The notes under the pieces were generated by a model, which saw nothing but the letters and a program-made list of their open reading frames with translations, ran no database searches and was not told the origin of the DNA. A stretch of DNA of 64,000 bases from NCBI RefSeq assembly GCF_003248355.1, contig NZ_QKWY01000003.1:62001-126000 (forward strand). The letters run 5' to 3'. This document shows positions 7,782-16,025 of this stretch, in pieces. The DNA comes from Streptomyces sp. AC1-42W (GTDB lineage Bacteria; Actinomycetota; Actinomycetes; Streptomycetales; Streptomycetaceae). Each line of letters begins with the position of its first letter. Within the stretch, counting starts at the first letter, position 1. Made by a program: the position numbers and the translations under genes.

Positions 7782-8402
7782 ATGGCCCAGCAGCCCATCG
7801 CCGCGCCGCCCCCGCCCGCGGCCCTGCGCGTGGTGCCGACCGGGCGGGCGGCGGACCTGGTGGCCGCCGAGCAGGCCGCCGGAGAGTTCCTGCGGGCCCT
7901 CGGCATCAGCACCGATTCGGAGAGCCTGCGCGGCACGCCGGGCCGGATGGCCCGCGCCTACGCGGAGCTCTTCACGCCCCGCCCGTTCGACCTGACGACG
8001 TTCCCGAACGACGAGGGGTACGACGAGCTGGTCCTGGCCCGCAGCATCCCGCTGCGCTCCGTGTGCGAGCACCACCTGCTGCCCTTCACGGGCACCGCCC
8101 ACATCGGGTACCTGCCCGGCCGGCGCATCCTGGGCCTGTCCAAACTCGCCCGCATACTCGAACACTTCGCCTGCCGCCCCCAGGTCCAGGAGCGCCTGAC
8201 CAAGCAGGTCGCGGACTGGCTGCAGACCCAGCTGGAGCCGAAGGGCGTCGGCGTCGTCATCCAGGCCGAACACACCTGCATGACCCTGCGCGGAGTCCAG
8301 GCCACCGGCACCACCACGATGACCTCCACCCTCCTGGGCCTCCTGCGCACGGACGCCCGCTCCCGCAGCGAATTCCTCACCCTGACCGCACTACCGGGGT
8401 AG
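7782..8402 (+). CDS. folE: GTP cyclohydrolase I
   Basis: 206-residue GTP cyclohydrolase I, converting GTP to dihydroneopterin triphosphate, the first step of folate and pterin synthesis. The zinc ligands are in SVCEHHLLPF and EHTCMTLRG. Also visible are GRILGLSKLARI (as RRILGLSKLARILEHFA), the LTKQVADWL segment and the C-terminal SRSEFLTL. ATG 7782 begins 1 nt after the stop of the upstream membrane gene. The usual Streptomyces folE lies beside ftsH and folP, which are not here, so this is probably a second, specialised copy. Confidence 0.9.
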   Translation: MAQQPIAAPPPPAALRVVPTGRAADLVAAEQAAGEFLRALGISTDSESLRGTPGRMARAYAELFTPRPFDLTTFPNDEGYDELVLARSIPLRSVCEHHLLPFTGTAHIGYLPGRRILGLSKLARILEHFACRPQVQERLTKQVADWLQTQLEPKGVGVVIQAEHTCMTLRGVQATGTTTMTSTLLGLLRTDARSRSEFLTLTALPG

Positions 8403-8634
8403 CCCCCACGGGGCCCAGGGGGACGGGGCCGGCTCCCGCACTGCGGCGGGGGCGGCGCCGCCGGGCCGGCCGGGTCGGGGCTCTGTGGGCGGTCGCCCCT
8501 TACGGAGACGGCCCGCGCCGACCGCCGACCGGCTGATGGGCACTCATGTCCGGGGCGTCAAAGGCTCCTCGGGCGCCTCGGTGCCGTGGCACCATGAAGG
8601 GACGGTCATTCGACGTGCGGGCGGGGGCGCCAAG

Positions 8635-9060
8635 GTGACGGTGGTCGACTACATGCTCCTCGGCGGGGCGGGCGGGGCACTCATCGAAGCGGTCGCGTTC
8701 TTCAGCCGGCTCGGGGAGTGGCGCGCGGCCCGGCTGACTCCCTCGGGCGGCAGGCGCAAGAATCCGCCGAGTTTCCTCAGCTTCATCGACCTGCCTCCCA
8801 TCGTGGCCATCGCCGTCGCGCGGCTGGTGCTCGGCGGGGCCACCGCCACCGCGTTCGGGACCAGCGGACAGGCCACGGGGGGATTCGCCGCCCTGACGGT
8901 CGGGGCCGCCGCGCCCGCCCTGCTGCAACAGCTGGGGCAGATCCGCCAGATCCGTGAGGCGGTCACTCAGCCGATGTCCCGGCAACGGAACGAGGACACG
9001 CAGAACACGTCCGCGGCCGCACCGGCGGCGGAAGCCGTAGAAGAGGGTGGGGCAGCATGA
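8635..9060 (+). CDS. Hypothetical membrane-associated protein, first gene of a two-gene cassette
   Basis: 141-residue protein that I do not recognise. It opens with a hydrophobic helix (VDYMLLGGAGGALIEAVAFF), continues with a basic loop, then has two hydrophobic stretches (PPIVAIAVARLVLGG and GGFAALTVGAAAPALLQQL). It ends in a polar Ala/Glu-rich tail after a short amphipathic helix with RQIREAV. GTG 8635 is the best start at the predicted helix. Its stop overlaps the next ATG by 4 bp, so both proteins should be made together. Upstream (8403-8634) there is no gene. Confidence 0.6.
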   Translation: MTVVDYMLLGGAGGALIEAVAFFSRLGEWRAARLTPSGGRRKNPPSFLSFIDLPPIVAIAVARLVLGGATATAFGTSGQATGGFAALTVGAAAPALLQQLGQIRQIREAVTQPMSRQRNEDTQNTSAAAPAAEAVEEGGAA

Positions 9061-9419
9061 GCAGGGACAGCGGGAACCTGAACTTCGGCCAGAGGGTCGT
9101 CGGCGGCCTCATCGGCGCCATCTCCAACACGCATAGCAACGTTATGGGCAGCAACCACGTCGTCGGCCGCGTGGAAATTAACATGCGGGAACTGCTGAAC
9201 CGGATCAGGGAATTGCGCGCCGATATGCAGCGACTGGTCACCACCGGCCGGACCGACGCGCTGGACAACGAGCTCGCCGAAGTCGAGGACGAGATCAGCG
9301 CGACCGGCGATGCCTCGCAGCGGTCGCTGGCGAGGCTGCGGCAAGCGCTCGACGACACCCCCGAGGTGCACCCACTCGCCTCGGCGATGGCCGTGGCGGA
9401 AGCGCTCGGGTCCGTATAG
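9057..9419 (+). CDS. Small soluble helical protein, second gene of the cassette
   Basis: 120-residue protein. The start resembles the Asn/Gly-rich N-termini of small effector-associated proteins (residues about 19-36 include SNTHSNVMGSNHVVGR). It continues as two amphipathic helices (MRELLNRIRELRADMQRL and DALDNELAEVEDEISA) and a C-terminal helix pair. The layout recalls DUF5955-like small Streptomyces proteins, but this is not a firm assignment. Translation is coupled to the membrane protein by an ATGA overlap, suggesting a membrane anchor with a cytoplasmic partner. Confidence 0.65.
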   Translation: MSRDSGNLNFGQRVVGGLIGAISNTHSNVMGSNHVVGRVEINMRELLNRIRELRADMQRLVTTGRTDALDNELAEVEDEISATGDASQRSLARLRQALDDTPEVHPLASAMAVAEALGSV

Positions 9420-9465
9420 CCGGATCGCGCCCTTCGACCGGCCGGTTCTTCTGCCACTATGAAAA

Positions 9466-9496
9466 CTTCCCCGGCCGGCGTCCACGGCCGGGGAAG
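9466..9496. terminator. Strong bidirectional hairpin
   Basis: CTTCCCCGGCCG (9466-9477) and CGGCCGGGGAAG (9485-9496) form a perfect 12-bp stem with a 7-nt loop. It lies between the two-gene cassette (+) and the small beta-rich protein gene (-), so it can terminate both. Confidence 0.75.
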
Positions 9497-9509
9497 CCCT
9501 CCGCCCCGG

Positions 9510-9809
9510 TCAGCCCATGGCGACGAAGTGGAACGGGCGGTCCGCGACGACCCCGTCCGAGTTGCCCGTCCTGACGGTCACCCGCTCCGTCGTGGCGCCC
9601 GTGACATGCGCGTTGTCCAGGAGGGACCAGGAGTCACCGTCCAGCGTGGCGACGACCGACGGCTTCTCCACGAAGTCGTTGTTGAAGGTGAGGGTGTACG
9701 TACCGGCGCTGATCTTCGTCACCTTGAACCCGTAGCCGGCGGTCCGGGTTCCGTCGGCCGCGACCGTCCCTCGGACGATCTGCAGGTTCTCGTAGGCCTC
9801 GATAGCCAT
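9510..9809 (-). CDS. Small beta-rich protein
   Basis: 99-residue protein without signal peptide or membrane segment. Alternating hydrophobic strands (GFKVTKISAGTYTLTFNNDF, KPSVVATLDG, ERVTVRT) and the end RPFHFVAMG resemble a compact beta-sandwich module that also occurs as a C-terminal domain in phage tail-type and other Streptomyces proteins. Function is unknown. ATG 9809 is preferred to ATG 9815 because AGGAG is 7 nt upstream of it but only 1 nt from the other. Confidence 0.65.
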   Translation of the reverse strand: MAIEAYENLQIVRGTVAADGTRTAGYGFKVTKISAGTYTLTFNNDFVEKPSVVATLDGDSWSLLDNAHVTGATTERVTVRTGNSDGVVADRPFHFVAMG

Positions 9810-9839
9810 TTCCATGCTCCTCTCCCGGGGAATCTCCCC

Positions 9840-10304
9840 TCAAGGGCATTTCCTGGCCGGGTGAGTCCATGCTCCCATCGGATCAAAGCCGCCCACCCGA
9901 GTGAATATTCGAATTACCCGATCACCTGCCCGGAATTCGGCCCCGAACCGACCGGCCACGCACGCCATTTGTACCCGATGGAAATATGCGCCGGTGGGGC
10001 CGCTACGCGTCGAGTACGGCGCGGTCACCAGGTCCTCGCGCCGGGCCGACGCCACGAGGACGCGCGTGCTGATGACGTCCTGGAGGGTCGCGCCGGCGTC
10101 CGCGAGGGCGGTGCGCATGTTCTCGACGGCCTTCCGGGCCTGCCCGGCGTAGTCCCCGACCGCGGCCGTCGAGCCGTCGCCGTTCAGCGGACACGCCCCG
10201 GCCAGAAAGATCAGCCGGGCCTCGGCGGGCGCCGTGGCCGCGTAGGCGTACTCGGCGATGTCGGACAGGGAGGCGGAGCGAATCAGCGTAACGGCACGAG
10301 CCAC
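9840..10304 (-). pseudogene. RidA (YjgF) family protein, C-terminal half replaced
   Basis: The first 90 or so residues match RidA-type imine/enamine deaminases: a LIFLAGACPL strand, then YAGQARKAVENMRTALADAGATLQDVISTRVLV. The expected continuation, with the conserved Arg/Pro loop and the final VEVEAVA-like strand, is missing. The frame runs instead into unrelated residues (PYSTRSGPTGAYFH onward) encoded by lower-GC DNA at about 9860-10000. The gene therefore looks truncated by recombination near position 10020 and is probably inactive. GTG 10304 is the likely start, with GGGAAGGAA 9 nt upstream. Confidence 0.6.
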
Positions 10305-10425
10305 GGCCAGGGGTTCCTTCCCTCGATTTCCGGACCAGGACATCCTGCCTCCCCGAACCGAAGCACCGTCCGCATTTACGGAGCCACCGACGCCGGACCG
10401 GGCCCGAGCGCGGCAGCGGTGCGGA

Positions 10426-10830
10426 TCAGCCGGTGGTTGTCCAGGTGAGGATTGCCAGTGTGAGCGGGATCGGGCAGGCCACGGCGCTCAGGAGCAGGGC
10501 GCGGCGGGGTGGGGGCATGCGGCGCATCGCGGGGCGGGTGGCGAGGGCTGCGAGGAGGGCGGCTCCGGTGGCCAGGCAGGCCGCGTAGAGGGCGAGGTAG
10601 CCGCCGGTGGGCTCTCCCGCCGCCGCGCCCCACACCGCGACGATCCAGACCAGGAAGGTGATCCAGGCCACCGAGATGAGCGTGAGGGCGCCGAGCAGGA
10701 CGGTCAGCAAGACCGTGGCGGGTCGGGGCGCCGCCGCCTTCGGTACGGGCGCCCACGGGGCGGTGGGGGGTGTGGTCCGGGTCCGTGTGTTCATGGACCG
10801 ATGGTCGCCGGGAGCGGGCGGGGTGCTCAT
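10426..10830 (-). CDS. Small membrane protein
   Basis: 134-residue protein with a Pro/Thr/Ala-rich N-terminus and three or four hydrophobic helices (ATVLLTVLLGALTLISVAW, WIVAVW, GGYLALYAACLATGAALLAAL, ALLLSAVACPIPLTLAIL). No family is recognised. The starts ATG 10830 and ATG 10794 are both possible, neither with a good ribosome binding site. It is on the same strand as the truncated RidA gene, but no operon link is evident. Confidence 0.55.
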   Translation of the reverse strand: MSTPPAPGDHRSMNTRTRTTPPTAPWAPVPKAAAPRPATVLLTVLLGALTLISVAWITFLVWIVAVWGAAAGEPTGGYLALYAACLATGAALLAALATRPAMRRMPPPRRALLLSAVACPIPLTLAILTWTTTG

Positions 10831-10938
10831 GGGCCCCGCTACTCAACCCGGCGGGCGCGTGTACTCAGGCAGGGCCGGCCCCCGCGTACGGCGACGGCAC
10901 CGGGGCGCGGGGGCCCGGTGCCGTCGCCCTGCGTCACG

Positions 10939-12525
10939 TCAGCCGGTGGTGTCCGGGAGCGTCGGCAGGTAGCGGGGGGCGTGCCGGCCGTCCAGGCGGT
11001 GTTCGACGGCCGCGCCGAGGCTCAGCAGGTCCGCGTCCTGGCCGTTGCCCGCCATGAGGAGCAGGCCCACGGGCAGTTCGCCGACGAAGCCGGCGGGCAC
11101 CGACAGCGAGGGGTAGCCGGCCACGGCGGCGGGCGTCGACGACGGGATCACGTCGTTGTCGCCGCGCGCGCAGTCGGTCGTCCACGCGGGCGGGTTCGCC
11201 GGCGACGCGATCGCGTCCAGGTCGTGCTCGGCCATGACCTCGTCGATGGAGCGGCGGGACAGGTCCTTCAGCTCCGTGCGCATCGCCCGGTACTCGGGGT
11301 CCGTGGTGGGCGGTGCGGCGAGGGCCTCCTCGAAGAGTTCCTGGCCGGCGAAGCAGGTCTGCTCCTGCGGGTGCGTCCGGTTGAACTCGATCAGCTCGGC
11401 GAGGTTGCGCGGGCCCTTGCGGGTGGCGAGGTAGGCGTTGATGTCCCGGTGGAACTCGCTGAGCAGGGCCGGGAATTCGAGTTCGCCCAGGCGCCGCTGG
11501 TACGGGAGGTCCACCTCGACGACCTCGGCGCCCGCGCTCCGCAGCCGCTCGGCGGTGCTCGTCATGAGGGCGTCCACCTCGGTGCCGAGCACCGGCAGCC
11601 GCCACAGGCCGATCCGCTTGCCGCGCAGCGAGCCGGGGCGGGTCGCCCGCTCGGCGAAGTCCGGGGCCGCGGGGGCGCCGCCGATGACCGACAGGGTGAG
11701 CGCGGTGTCGACGACGTTGCGGGCCATGGGGCCGGCGGTGTCCTGCTCCGCGGAGATCGGCACCACGCCCGACTGGCTGACCACGCCGAGGGTCGGCTTG
11801 AGGCCGACGACGGCGTTCATCCCGGCGGGGCAGACGATGGAGCCGTCCGTCTCGGTGCCGATCGCCACCTGCGCCAGCGAGGCGGCGAGGGCGGCGGCCG
11901 AGCCGGCGGACGAGCCGCACGGGTTGCGGTCCAGGACGTACGGGTTGTGGGTCTGGCCGCCCACCGCCGACCAGCCCGAAGTCGGCGACGCGGCGCGGAA
12001 GTTGGCCCACTCCGAGAGGTTGGCCTTGCCGAGTATCACCGCGCCGCCCGCGCGCAGCTTCGCGACGAGTTCGGCGTCGGACCGCGGCGGCTTCCCGGCC
12101 AGGGCGAGCGACCCGGCGGTCGTCGGCATGTCGCGGGTGTCCACGTTGTCCTTGAGCAGGACGGGGATGCCGTCGAGCGGGCCGCGGGTGCGGCCGAGGC
12201 GGTGCCTGATGTCGCTGGCCGCCGCCTGCCCGAGGGCCGTCGGGCTGGTGTGCAGCACGGCGTTGATCTTGGGGTCGATGGCCTTGATCCGCCGCAGGTA
12301 GGCGAGGGTCAGCCGGACCGAGGACAGCGAGCCGCGGGCCATGCGGGCCTGCAGTTCGGGGATGGTGACGGTGTCGAGGTCGATGCCGCCGACCAGCGTC
12401 GATTCGGCGGATCGCGCCGAGCCGCCGGAACGGTTCTGGGGGGCCGCCTGCGAGCCGGGCGCCACCGCGACCAACGGGGCCACGACCAGGATCGCGGTCA
12501 GGGCCGCCATGCTTCTCTTCTTCAT
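10939..12525 (-). CDS. Secreted amidase (amidase signature family)
   Basis: 528-residue amidase-signature enzyme that hydrolyses an amide bond of an unknown substrate. The Ser-Ser-Lys triad is visible: Lys in GIPVLLKDNVDT, the cis-Ser in GSSAGSAAALAAS, and the nucleophile Ser in GTETDGSIVCPAG. A signal peptide (MKKRSMAALTAILVVAPLVA, cleavage around SQA-AP) indicates export. The ATG at 12525 starts exactly at this signal; upstream in-frame codons would add a non-signal extension. It diverges from the chitin oxidase gene, and a 23-bp tandem repeat with palindromic cores lies in its upstream region. Confidence 0.88.
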   Translation of the reverse strand: MKKRSMAALTAILVVAPLVAVAPGSQAAPQNRSGGSARSAESTLVGGIDLDTVTIPELQARMARGSLSSVRLTLAYLRRIKAIDPKINAVLHTSPTALGQAAASDIRHRLGRTRGPLDGIPVLLKDNVDTRDMPTTAGSLALAGKPPRSDAELVAKLRAGGAVILGKANLSEWANFRAASPTSGWSAVGGQTHNPYVLDRNPCGSSAGSAAALAASLAQVAIGTETDGSIVCPAGMNAVVGLKPTLGVVSQSGVVPISAEQDTAGPMARNVVDTALTLSVIGGAPAAPDFAERATRPGSLRGKRIGLWRLPVLGTEVDALMTSTAERLRSAGAEVVEVDLPYQRRLGELEFPALLSEFHRDINAYLATRKGPRNLAELIEFNRTHPQEQTCFAGQELFEEALAAPPTTDPEYRAMRTELKDLSRRSIDEVMAEHDLDAIASPANPPAWTTDCARGDNDVIPSSTPAAVAGYPSLSVPAGFVGELPVGLLLMAGNGQDADLLSLGAAVEHRLDGRHAPRYLPTLPDTTG

Positions 12526-12600
12526 GCCGCACACCCCACTACACGGGGGCCGTGCGGCACAAGGGGCCCTCGCCGACCGCCCCGGCGTGTCCGCCCCTAC

Positions 12601-12643
12601 GACTCGAGTCCTCGCACGTATACGACTCAAGTCCTCGCGCGTA
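12601..12643. repeat. 23-bp-period tandem repeat with GACTC palindromes
   Basis: Two 20-bp copies, 12601-12620 and 12624-12643, differ at two positions and are separated by TAC. The first contains the perfect palindrome GACTCGAGTC; the second contains GACTCAAGTC. They lie in the 303-bp divergent region between the amidase and the chitin-oxidase genes, nearer the amidase, and look like a double operator spaced about two helical turns. Confidence 0.55.
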
Positions 12644-12717
12644 GACGGGCGTTCGCAGCCGCGCCGAGCGGTACGAGGCGGCGCTCACCCTCTTGACGGG
12701 CTCCCCTCCTTCGCTAA

Positions 12718-12747
12718 GGTCTAGACCTGCGAGCGTCGGTCTAGACC
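12718..12747. promoter_or_regulatory. Two DasR-type (dre-like) sites
   Basis: The palindrome GGTCTAGACC occurs twice, at 12718-12727 and 12738-12747, 20 bp apart centre to centre. This is the core of the DasR-responsive element and of the 12-bp direct repeats known from Streptomyces chitinase promoters. The sites are 82-111 bp before the chitin-oxidase start, so GlcNAc-dependent control by DasR and the chitin regulators is expected. Confidence 0.85.
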
Positions 12748-12828
12748 TTCGCATGTGGAAGTTGCCTCACCGGCAACGTCGTACGTTCACCTGGGCGGAC
12801 CCGGCGTGCACGAAGGGAATTGGATGTC

Positions 12829-13587
12829 ATGCGCATGAAGAAAACGTGGGCCGCAGCCCTGGGCGCCCTGGTCGCTCCCGCAGTGGCCCTGAGCCTCCCC
12901 GCCCCCTCGGCGAGCGCCCACGGCTGGGTGGTCACGCCGTCCAGCCGTCAGGACCAGTGCGCCAACCGCGTGATCCAGTGCGGACCGATCAAATACGAGC
13001 CGGCGAGTGTCGAGGGCCCGAAGGGGCTGCGCACCTGTAGCGGGGGCGACTCCCGCTGGGCGGACCTGGACAACGACGCCAAGGGCTGGAAGGTCACCCC
13101 GGTCGGCACCACGCAGACCCTGACGTGGACGATCGAGGCGCGCCACGCCACGAGCAACTGGCAGTACTTCATCGGCGACCAGAAGATCGCCCAGTTCAAC
13201 GACGGCGGCCGCATCCCCGCCGCCTCGGTCAGCCACCAGCTGAACTTCAGCGGGTTCAGCGGCAAGCAGAAGCTGCTCGCCGTCTGGAACATCGCGGACA
13301 CCGCCAACGCGTTCTACGCCTGCATCGACGTGAACATCGGCGGCGGCAACGACGGTGGCGGCAATGACGGCGGTGGCGACGACGGCGGCAACGACGGCGG
13401 CGGTGACAACGGCGGCGAGCAGCCCGGCGACTGCACGACCGGCGCCTGGAGCGCCGGCAGCATCTACACCGGCGGCCAGACCGTCTCGCACAACGGCCAC
13501 AACTGGCGGGCCAAGTGGTGGGTGACCGGCGAAGAGCCCGGCACCACCGGCGAGTGGGGCGTCTGGGAGGACCTCGGCGCCTGCTGA
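12829..13587 (+). CDS. AA10 lytic polysaccharide monooxygenase with CBM5/12
   Basis: 252-residue secreted copper oxidase that cleaves chitin oxidatively. A signal peptide ending PSASA is followed by mature HGWVVTPSSRQ, placing the copper-brace His at position 1 of the mature protein. The catalytic domain continues to about residue 165 (ARHATSNWQYFIGDQKIAQF and LLAVWNIADTANAFYACIDV). A Gly/Asn/Asp linker of about 35 residues leads to a C-terminal CBM5/12 chitin-binding module (CTTGAWSAGSIYTGGQ, HNWRAKWWVTGEEPG). ATG 12829 has AAGGGA about 10 nt upstream. Two DasR-type sites precede it and a chitinase follows. Confidence 0.92.
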   Translation: MRMKKTWAAALGALVAPAVALSLPAPSASAHGWVVTPSSRQDQCANRVIQCGPIKYEPASVEGPKGLRTCSGGDSRWADLDNDAKGWKVTPVGTTQTLTWTIEARHATSNWQYFIGDQKIAQFNDGGRIPAASVSHQLNFSGFSGKQKLLAVWNIADTANAFYACIDVNIGGGNDGGGNDGGGDDGGNDGGGDNGGEQPGDCTTGAWSAGSIYTGGQTVSHNGHNWRAKWWVTGEEPGTTGEWGVWEDLGAC

Positions 13588-13709
13588 GCCCCGCGCGGCG
13601 GCCCCTCCCCTGCGGGCCCTCCCCCCAGCGGCCCTGATCCCTCAGCGGCCCTGAGCCCGTAGCGGGCCGATCCACCCGCACCCCCGAGCGCGACCGCTCG
13701 AGCACGACC

Positions 13710-13745
13710 GGCCGGCGCAGACCCCGGAAGGAGCCTGCGCCGGCC
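13710..13745 (+). terminator. Hairpin terminator after the chitin oxidase
   Basis: GGCCGGCGCAG (13710-13720) pairs with CTGCGCCGGCC (13735-13745), an 11-bp stem with a 14-nt loop. It is followed by TTTC and lies about 120 bp after the oxidase stop. Confidence 0.65.
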
Positions 13746-13798
13746 GTTTCCGCACGTCCCCCTCATCGGAGCACCGCCCCCCACTACCAGGAGACAGC

Positions 13799-15421
13799 GT
13801 GAGAACTCGGCATCGCCTGCTCGCCTGCGCCACCGCCGCCCTGCTCGGCGGCGCCGGCGCGCTGATGGCCCCGACCGCCGCCACGGCGCAAGCGGCCAAC
13901 CTGCTGACCAACCCCGGTTTCGAGGCCGGCACCCTCGACGGCTGGTCCTGTGCCGGGAACGCCGGCTCGATCGTGAGCAGCCCCGTGCACGGCGGCAGCC
14001 GCGCGCTGGCCGCCGCCGTGAGCAACTCGGACACGGCGCGGTGCGCGCAGACGGTGTCCGTGCAGCCCAGCACGAAGTACACCCTCTCGGCGTGGGTGCG
14101 CGGCTCGTACACGTACCTCGGTGTCCAGGGCGGCACGTCCACCTGGACGGGCTCCGCCTCGGACTGGAAGCAGCTGACGGTCTCCTTCACCACCGGGTCC
14201 TCCCAGCAGAGCGCCGAGGTCTACCTGCACGGCTGGTACGGGCAGGGCACGTACTACGCGGACGACATCAGCCTGGACGGTCCGGGCGGCAGCGACGACA
14301 CCGAGGCGCCCTCCGTGCCCGGCAACCCGCGTGCCACCGGCACCTCCGCCAACAGCGTCTCGCTCGCCTGGGACGCGGCCTCCGACAACGTCGGCGTCAG
14401 CGGCTACGACGTGTACCGGGACGGCACCCTGGCGACCTCGGTGACGGGGACCTCCGCCACCGTCGGCGGGCTGACGCCCAGCACCACGTACCGCTTCACC
14501 GTCCGGGCGAAGGACCGCGCGGGCAACGTGTCCCCCGACTCCGCGACCGTCACCGCGACGACCGGGAAGGACGGCGGCAGCGGCGACCGCTTCATCCAGG
14601 CCGCCCCGTACCTCTACCTCGGCTGGGGCAACCCGCCGAGCCCGACCGAGGTCATGCAGGCCACCGGCATCAAGTGGTACACGATGGCGTTCATCCTCGC
14701 GCAGAACGGCTGCAACCCCGCCTGGGACAGCCAGCGTCCGCTGCTCGGCGGCCAGGACGAGGCGGCCATCAAGGCGATCCGGGCGGCCGGCGGTGACATC
14801 GTCCCGTCCATCGGCGGCTGGAGCGGCAACAAGCTCGGCCCCAACTGCTCGACGACGGAGGCGCTCGCCGGCGCGTACCAGAAGGTCATCGACGCCTATG
14901 ACCTGAAGGCGATCGACATCGACATCGAGAACACCGACGAGTTCGAGAACGCCGCCGTGCAGGACCGCATCCTCGGCGCGCTGAAGATCGTCAAGCAGAA
15001 CAACCCCGGTCTGCGGACGATCGTCACCATCCCCACGCTCAACACCGGGCCCAACTCCTGGGGCAACCGGCTGATCGAGCGCGCCCACGCCCTCGGCGCC
15101 GACATCGACAACTTCACCATCATGCCGTTCAACTTCGGCGGCGCGGCCGACATGTACGGCAACACCATCAAGGCCACCGAGGGGCTGAAGACCAAGCTCG
15201 TCTCCACCTTCGGCTGGACCGACCAGCAGGCGTACAACCACATCGGCATCTCCGGCATGAACGACTCCAGCGACGCCGGTGAGGTCACCACTCCGCAGAT
15301 CTGGACCCAGATCCGCGACTGGGCCAACAGCCACGACATCGGCCGGCTCGCCTTCTGGGCGGTCAACCGGGACCGGCCGGCCTGGCAGTTCACCTCCATC
15401 ACGGCGGGCTTCACCGGCTGA
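13799..15421 (+). CDS. Secreted GH18 chitinase with CBM and fibronectin type III domain
   Basis: 540-residue multidomain chitinase. A signal peptide (about 1-32, ending ATAQA) is followed by a beta-sandwich carbohydrate-binding module (NLLTNPGFEAGTLDGWSC to about residue 160), an FnIII domain (PSVPGNPRATGTSANSVSLAW to about 255) and a C-terminal GH18 barrel. The catalytic motif reads LKAIDIDIEN: the general-acid Glu and the two preceding Asp are present, while the first Asp of D-x2-D-x-D-x-E is Lys, as in part of this subfamily. GTG 13799 has AGGAG about 6 nt upstream. It cooperates with the AA10 oxidase in chitin breakdown. No separate DasR site was seen before it. Confidence 0.92.
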   Translation: MRTRHRLLACATAALLGGAGALMAPTAATAQAANLLTNPGFEAGTLDGWSCAGNAGSIVSSPVHGGSRALAAAVSNSDTARCAQTVSVQPSTKYTLSAWVRGSYTYLGVQGGTSTWTGSASDWKQLTVSFTTGSSQQSAEVYLHGWYGQGTYYADDISLDGPGGSDDTEAPSVPGNPRATGTSANSVSLAWDAASDNVGVSGYDVYRDGTLATSVTGTSATVGGLTPSTTYRFTVRAKDRAGNVSPDSATVTATTGKDGGSGDRFIQAAPYLYLGWGNPPSPTEVMQATGIKWYTMAFILAQNGCNPAWDSQRPLLGGQDEAAIKAIRAAGGDIVPSIGGWSGNKLGPNCSTTEALAGAYQKVIDAYDLKAIDIDIENTDEFENAAVQDRILGALKIVKQNNPGLRTIVTIPTLNTGPNSWGNRLIERAHALGADIDNFTIMPFNFGGAADMYGNTIKATEGLKTKLVSTFGWTDQQAYNHIGISGMNDSSDAGEVTTPQIWTQIRDWANSHDIGRLAFWAVNRDRPAWQFTSITAGFTG

Positions 15422-15443
15422 TCCCCGTACGCGACGCACGTTC

Positions 15444-15479
15444 CGCGCCGGCTTCGGGAAGGTTCCCGGGGCCGGCGCG
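15444..15479 (+). terminator. Hairpin terminator after the chitinase
   Basis: CGCGCCGGC (15444-15452) pairs with GCCGGCGCG (15471-15479) 20 bp after the chitinase stop; the loop contains a second small hairpin (CGGGAA/TTCCCG). Confidence 0.65.
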
Positions 15480-15603
15480 GCCGTCGTTGCGGGCGGCCGT
15501 CCGGCAACCGAATGCGGCGAAGCCGCTCCACCGCGTGACATTCGCTCGTATGCTCGAATCCGGCTCCCGGCCGCCGCCGGGGCCCGGACAGGAGGAGGGG
15601 ACC

Positions 15604-15972
15604 ATGTCGGAGCTGTCCAGACGATCGTTGCTGGGGTATACGGGGACGGCCGCGGCCGGTGCGGTGTTCGCGAGCGCCGGTACGGCCGAGGCGTCGGGAC
15701 GGGATGCGGCTTCGGGCCAGGAAGCCCAGAGCACCACGACGTCCACCGTGTTCGAGGACGGCACCGAGTTCCGGGCCGGCCACACCATGGGCGAGAACGA
15801 CCTGCGCATCGAGATGAGCTTCAGCGTCCGCGTCGACAAGCCGAACGGCTACCCATCCGCCCAGCACATCACCTCCCTGGAGGTCGCCCAGGCGCTCTCC
15901 GCGCTCGCCCAGTCCAAGGGCTGGCCCCCGCTCACCTTCTACGGCACACCCCCGCCCGCGCCCCTGAACTGA
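15604..15972 (+). CDS. Tat-exported hypothetical protein
   Basis: 122-residue protein with a clear twin-arginine signal (ELSRRSLLGYTGTAAAGAVF). The mature part of about 90 residues has no recognised family; it includes FEDGTEFRAGHTMGENDLRI and ends in a proline-rich TPPPAPLN. GGAGGAGG lies a few nt upstream of ATG 15604. It stands alone between the chitinase and the hydrolase remnant. Tat export suggests it folds, possibly with a cofactor, before secretion; there are no cysteines in the mature part. Confidence 0.7.
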   Translation: MSELSRRSLLGYTGTAAAGAVFASAGTAEASGRDAASGQEAQSTTTSTVFEDGTEFRAGHTMGENDLRIEMSFSVRVDKPNGYPSAQHITSLEVAQALSALAQSKGWPPLTFYGTPPPAPLN

Positions 15973-16025
15973 CAACCTGACGCCCAGCCGGCCCGGGTCC
16001 ACGGCAACCCGTTCCGATCGGACCC

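Noticed and set aside
10258..12696. 812-codon plus-strand frame
   Set aside because: Antisense of the amidase, with Gly/Arg/Asp-rich translation; high GC makes long shadow frames common here.
13799..15421. Inactive chitinase because the first Asp of the GH18 motif is Lys
   Set aside because: The essential Glu and the two nearest Asp are present, and this first position varies among active chitinases of the subfamily.
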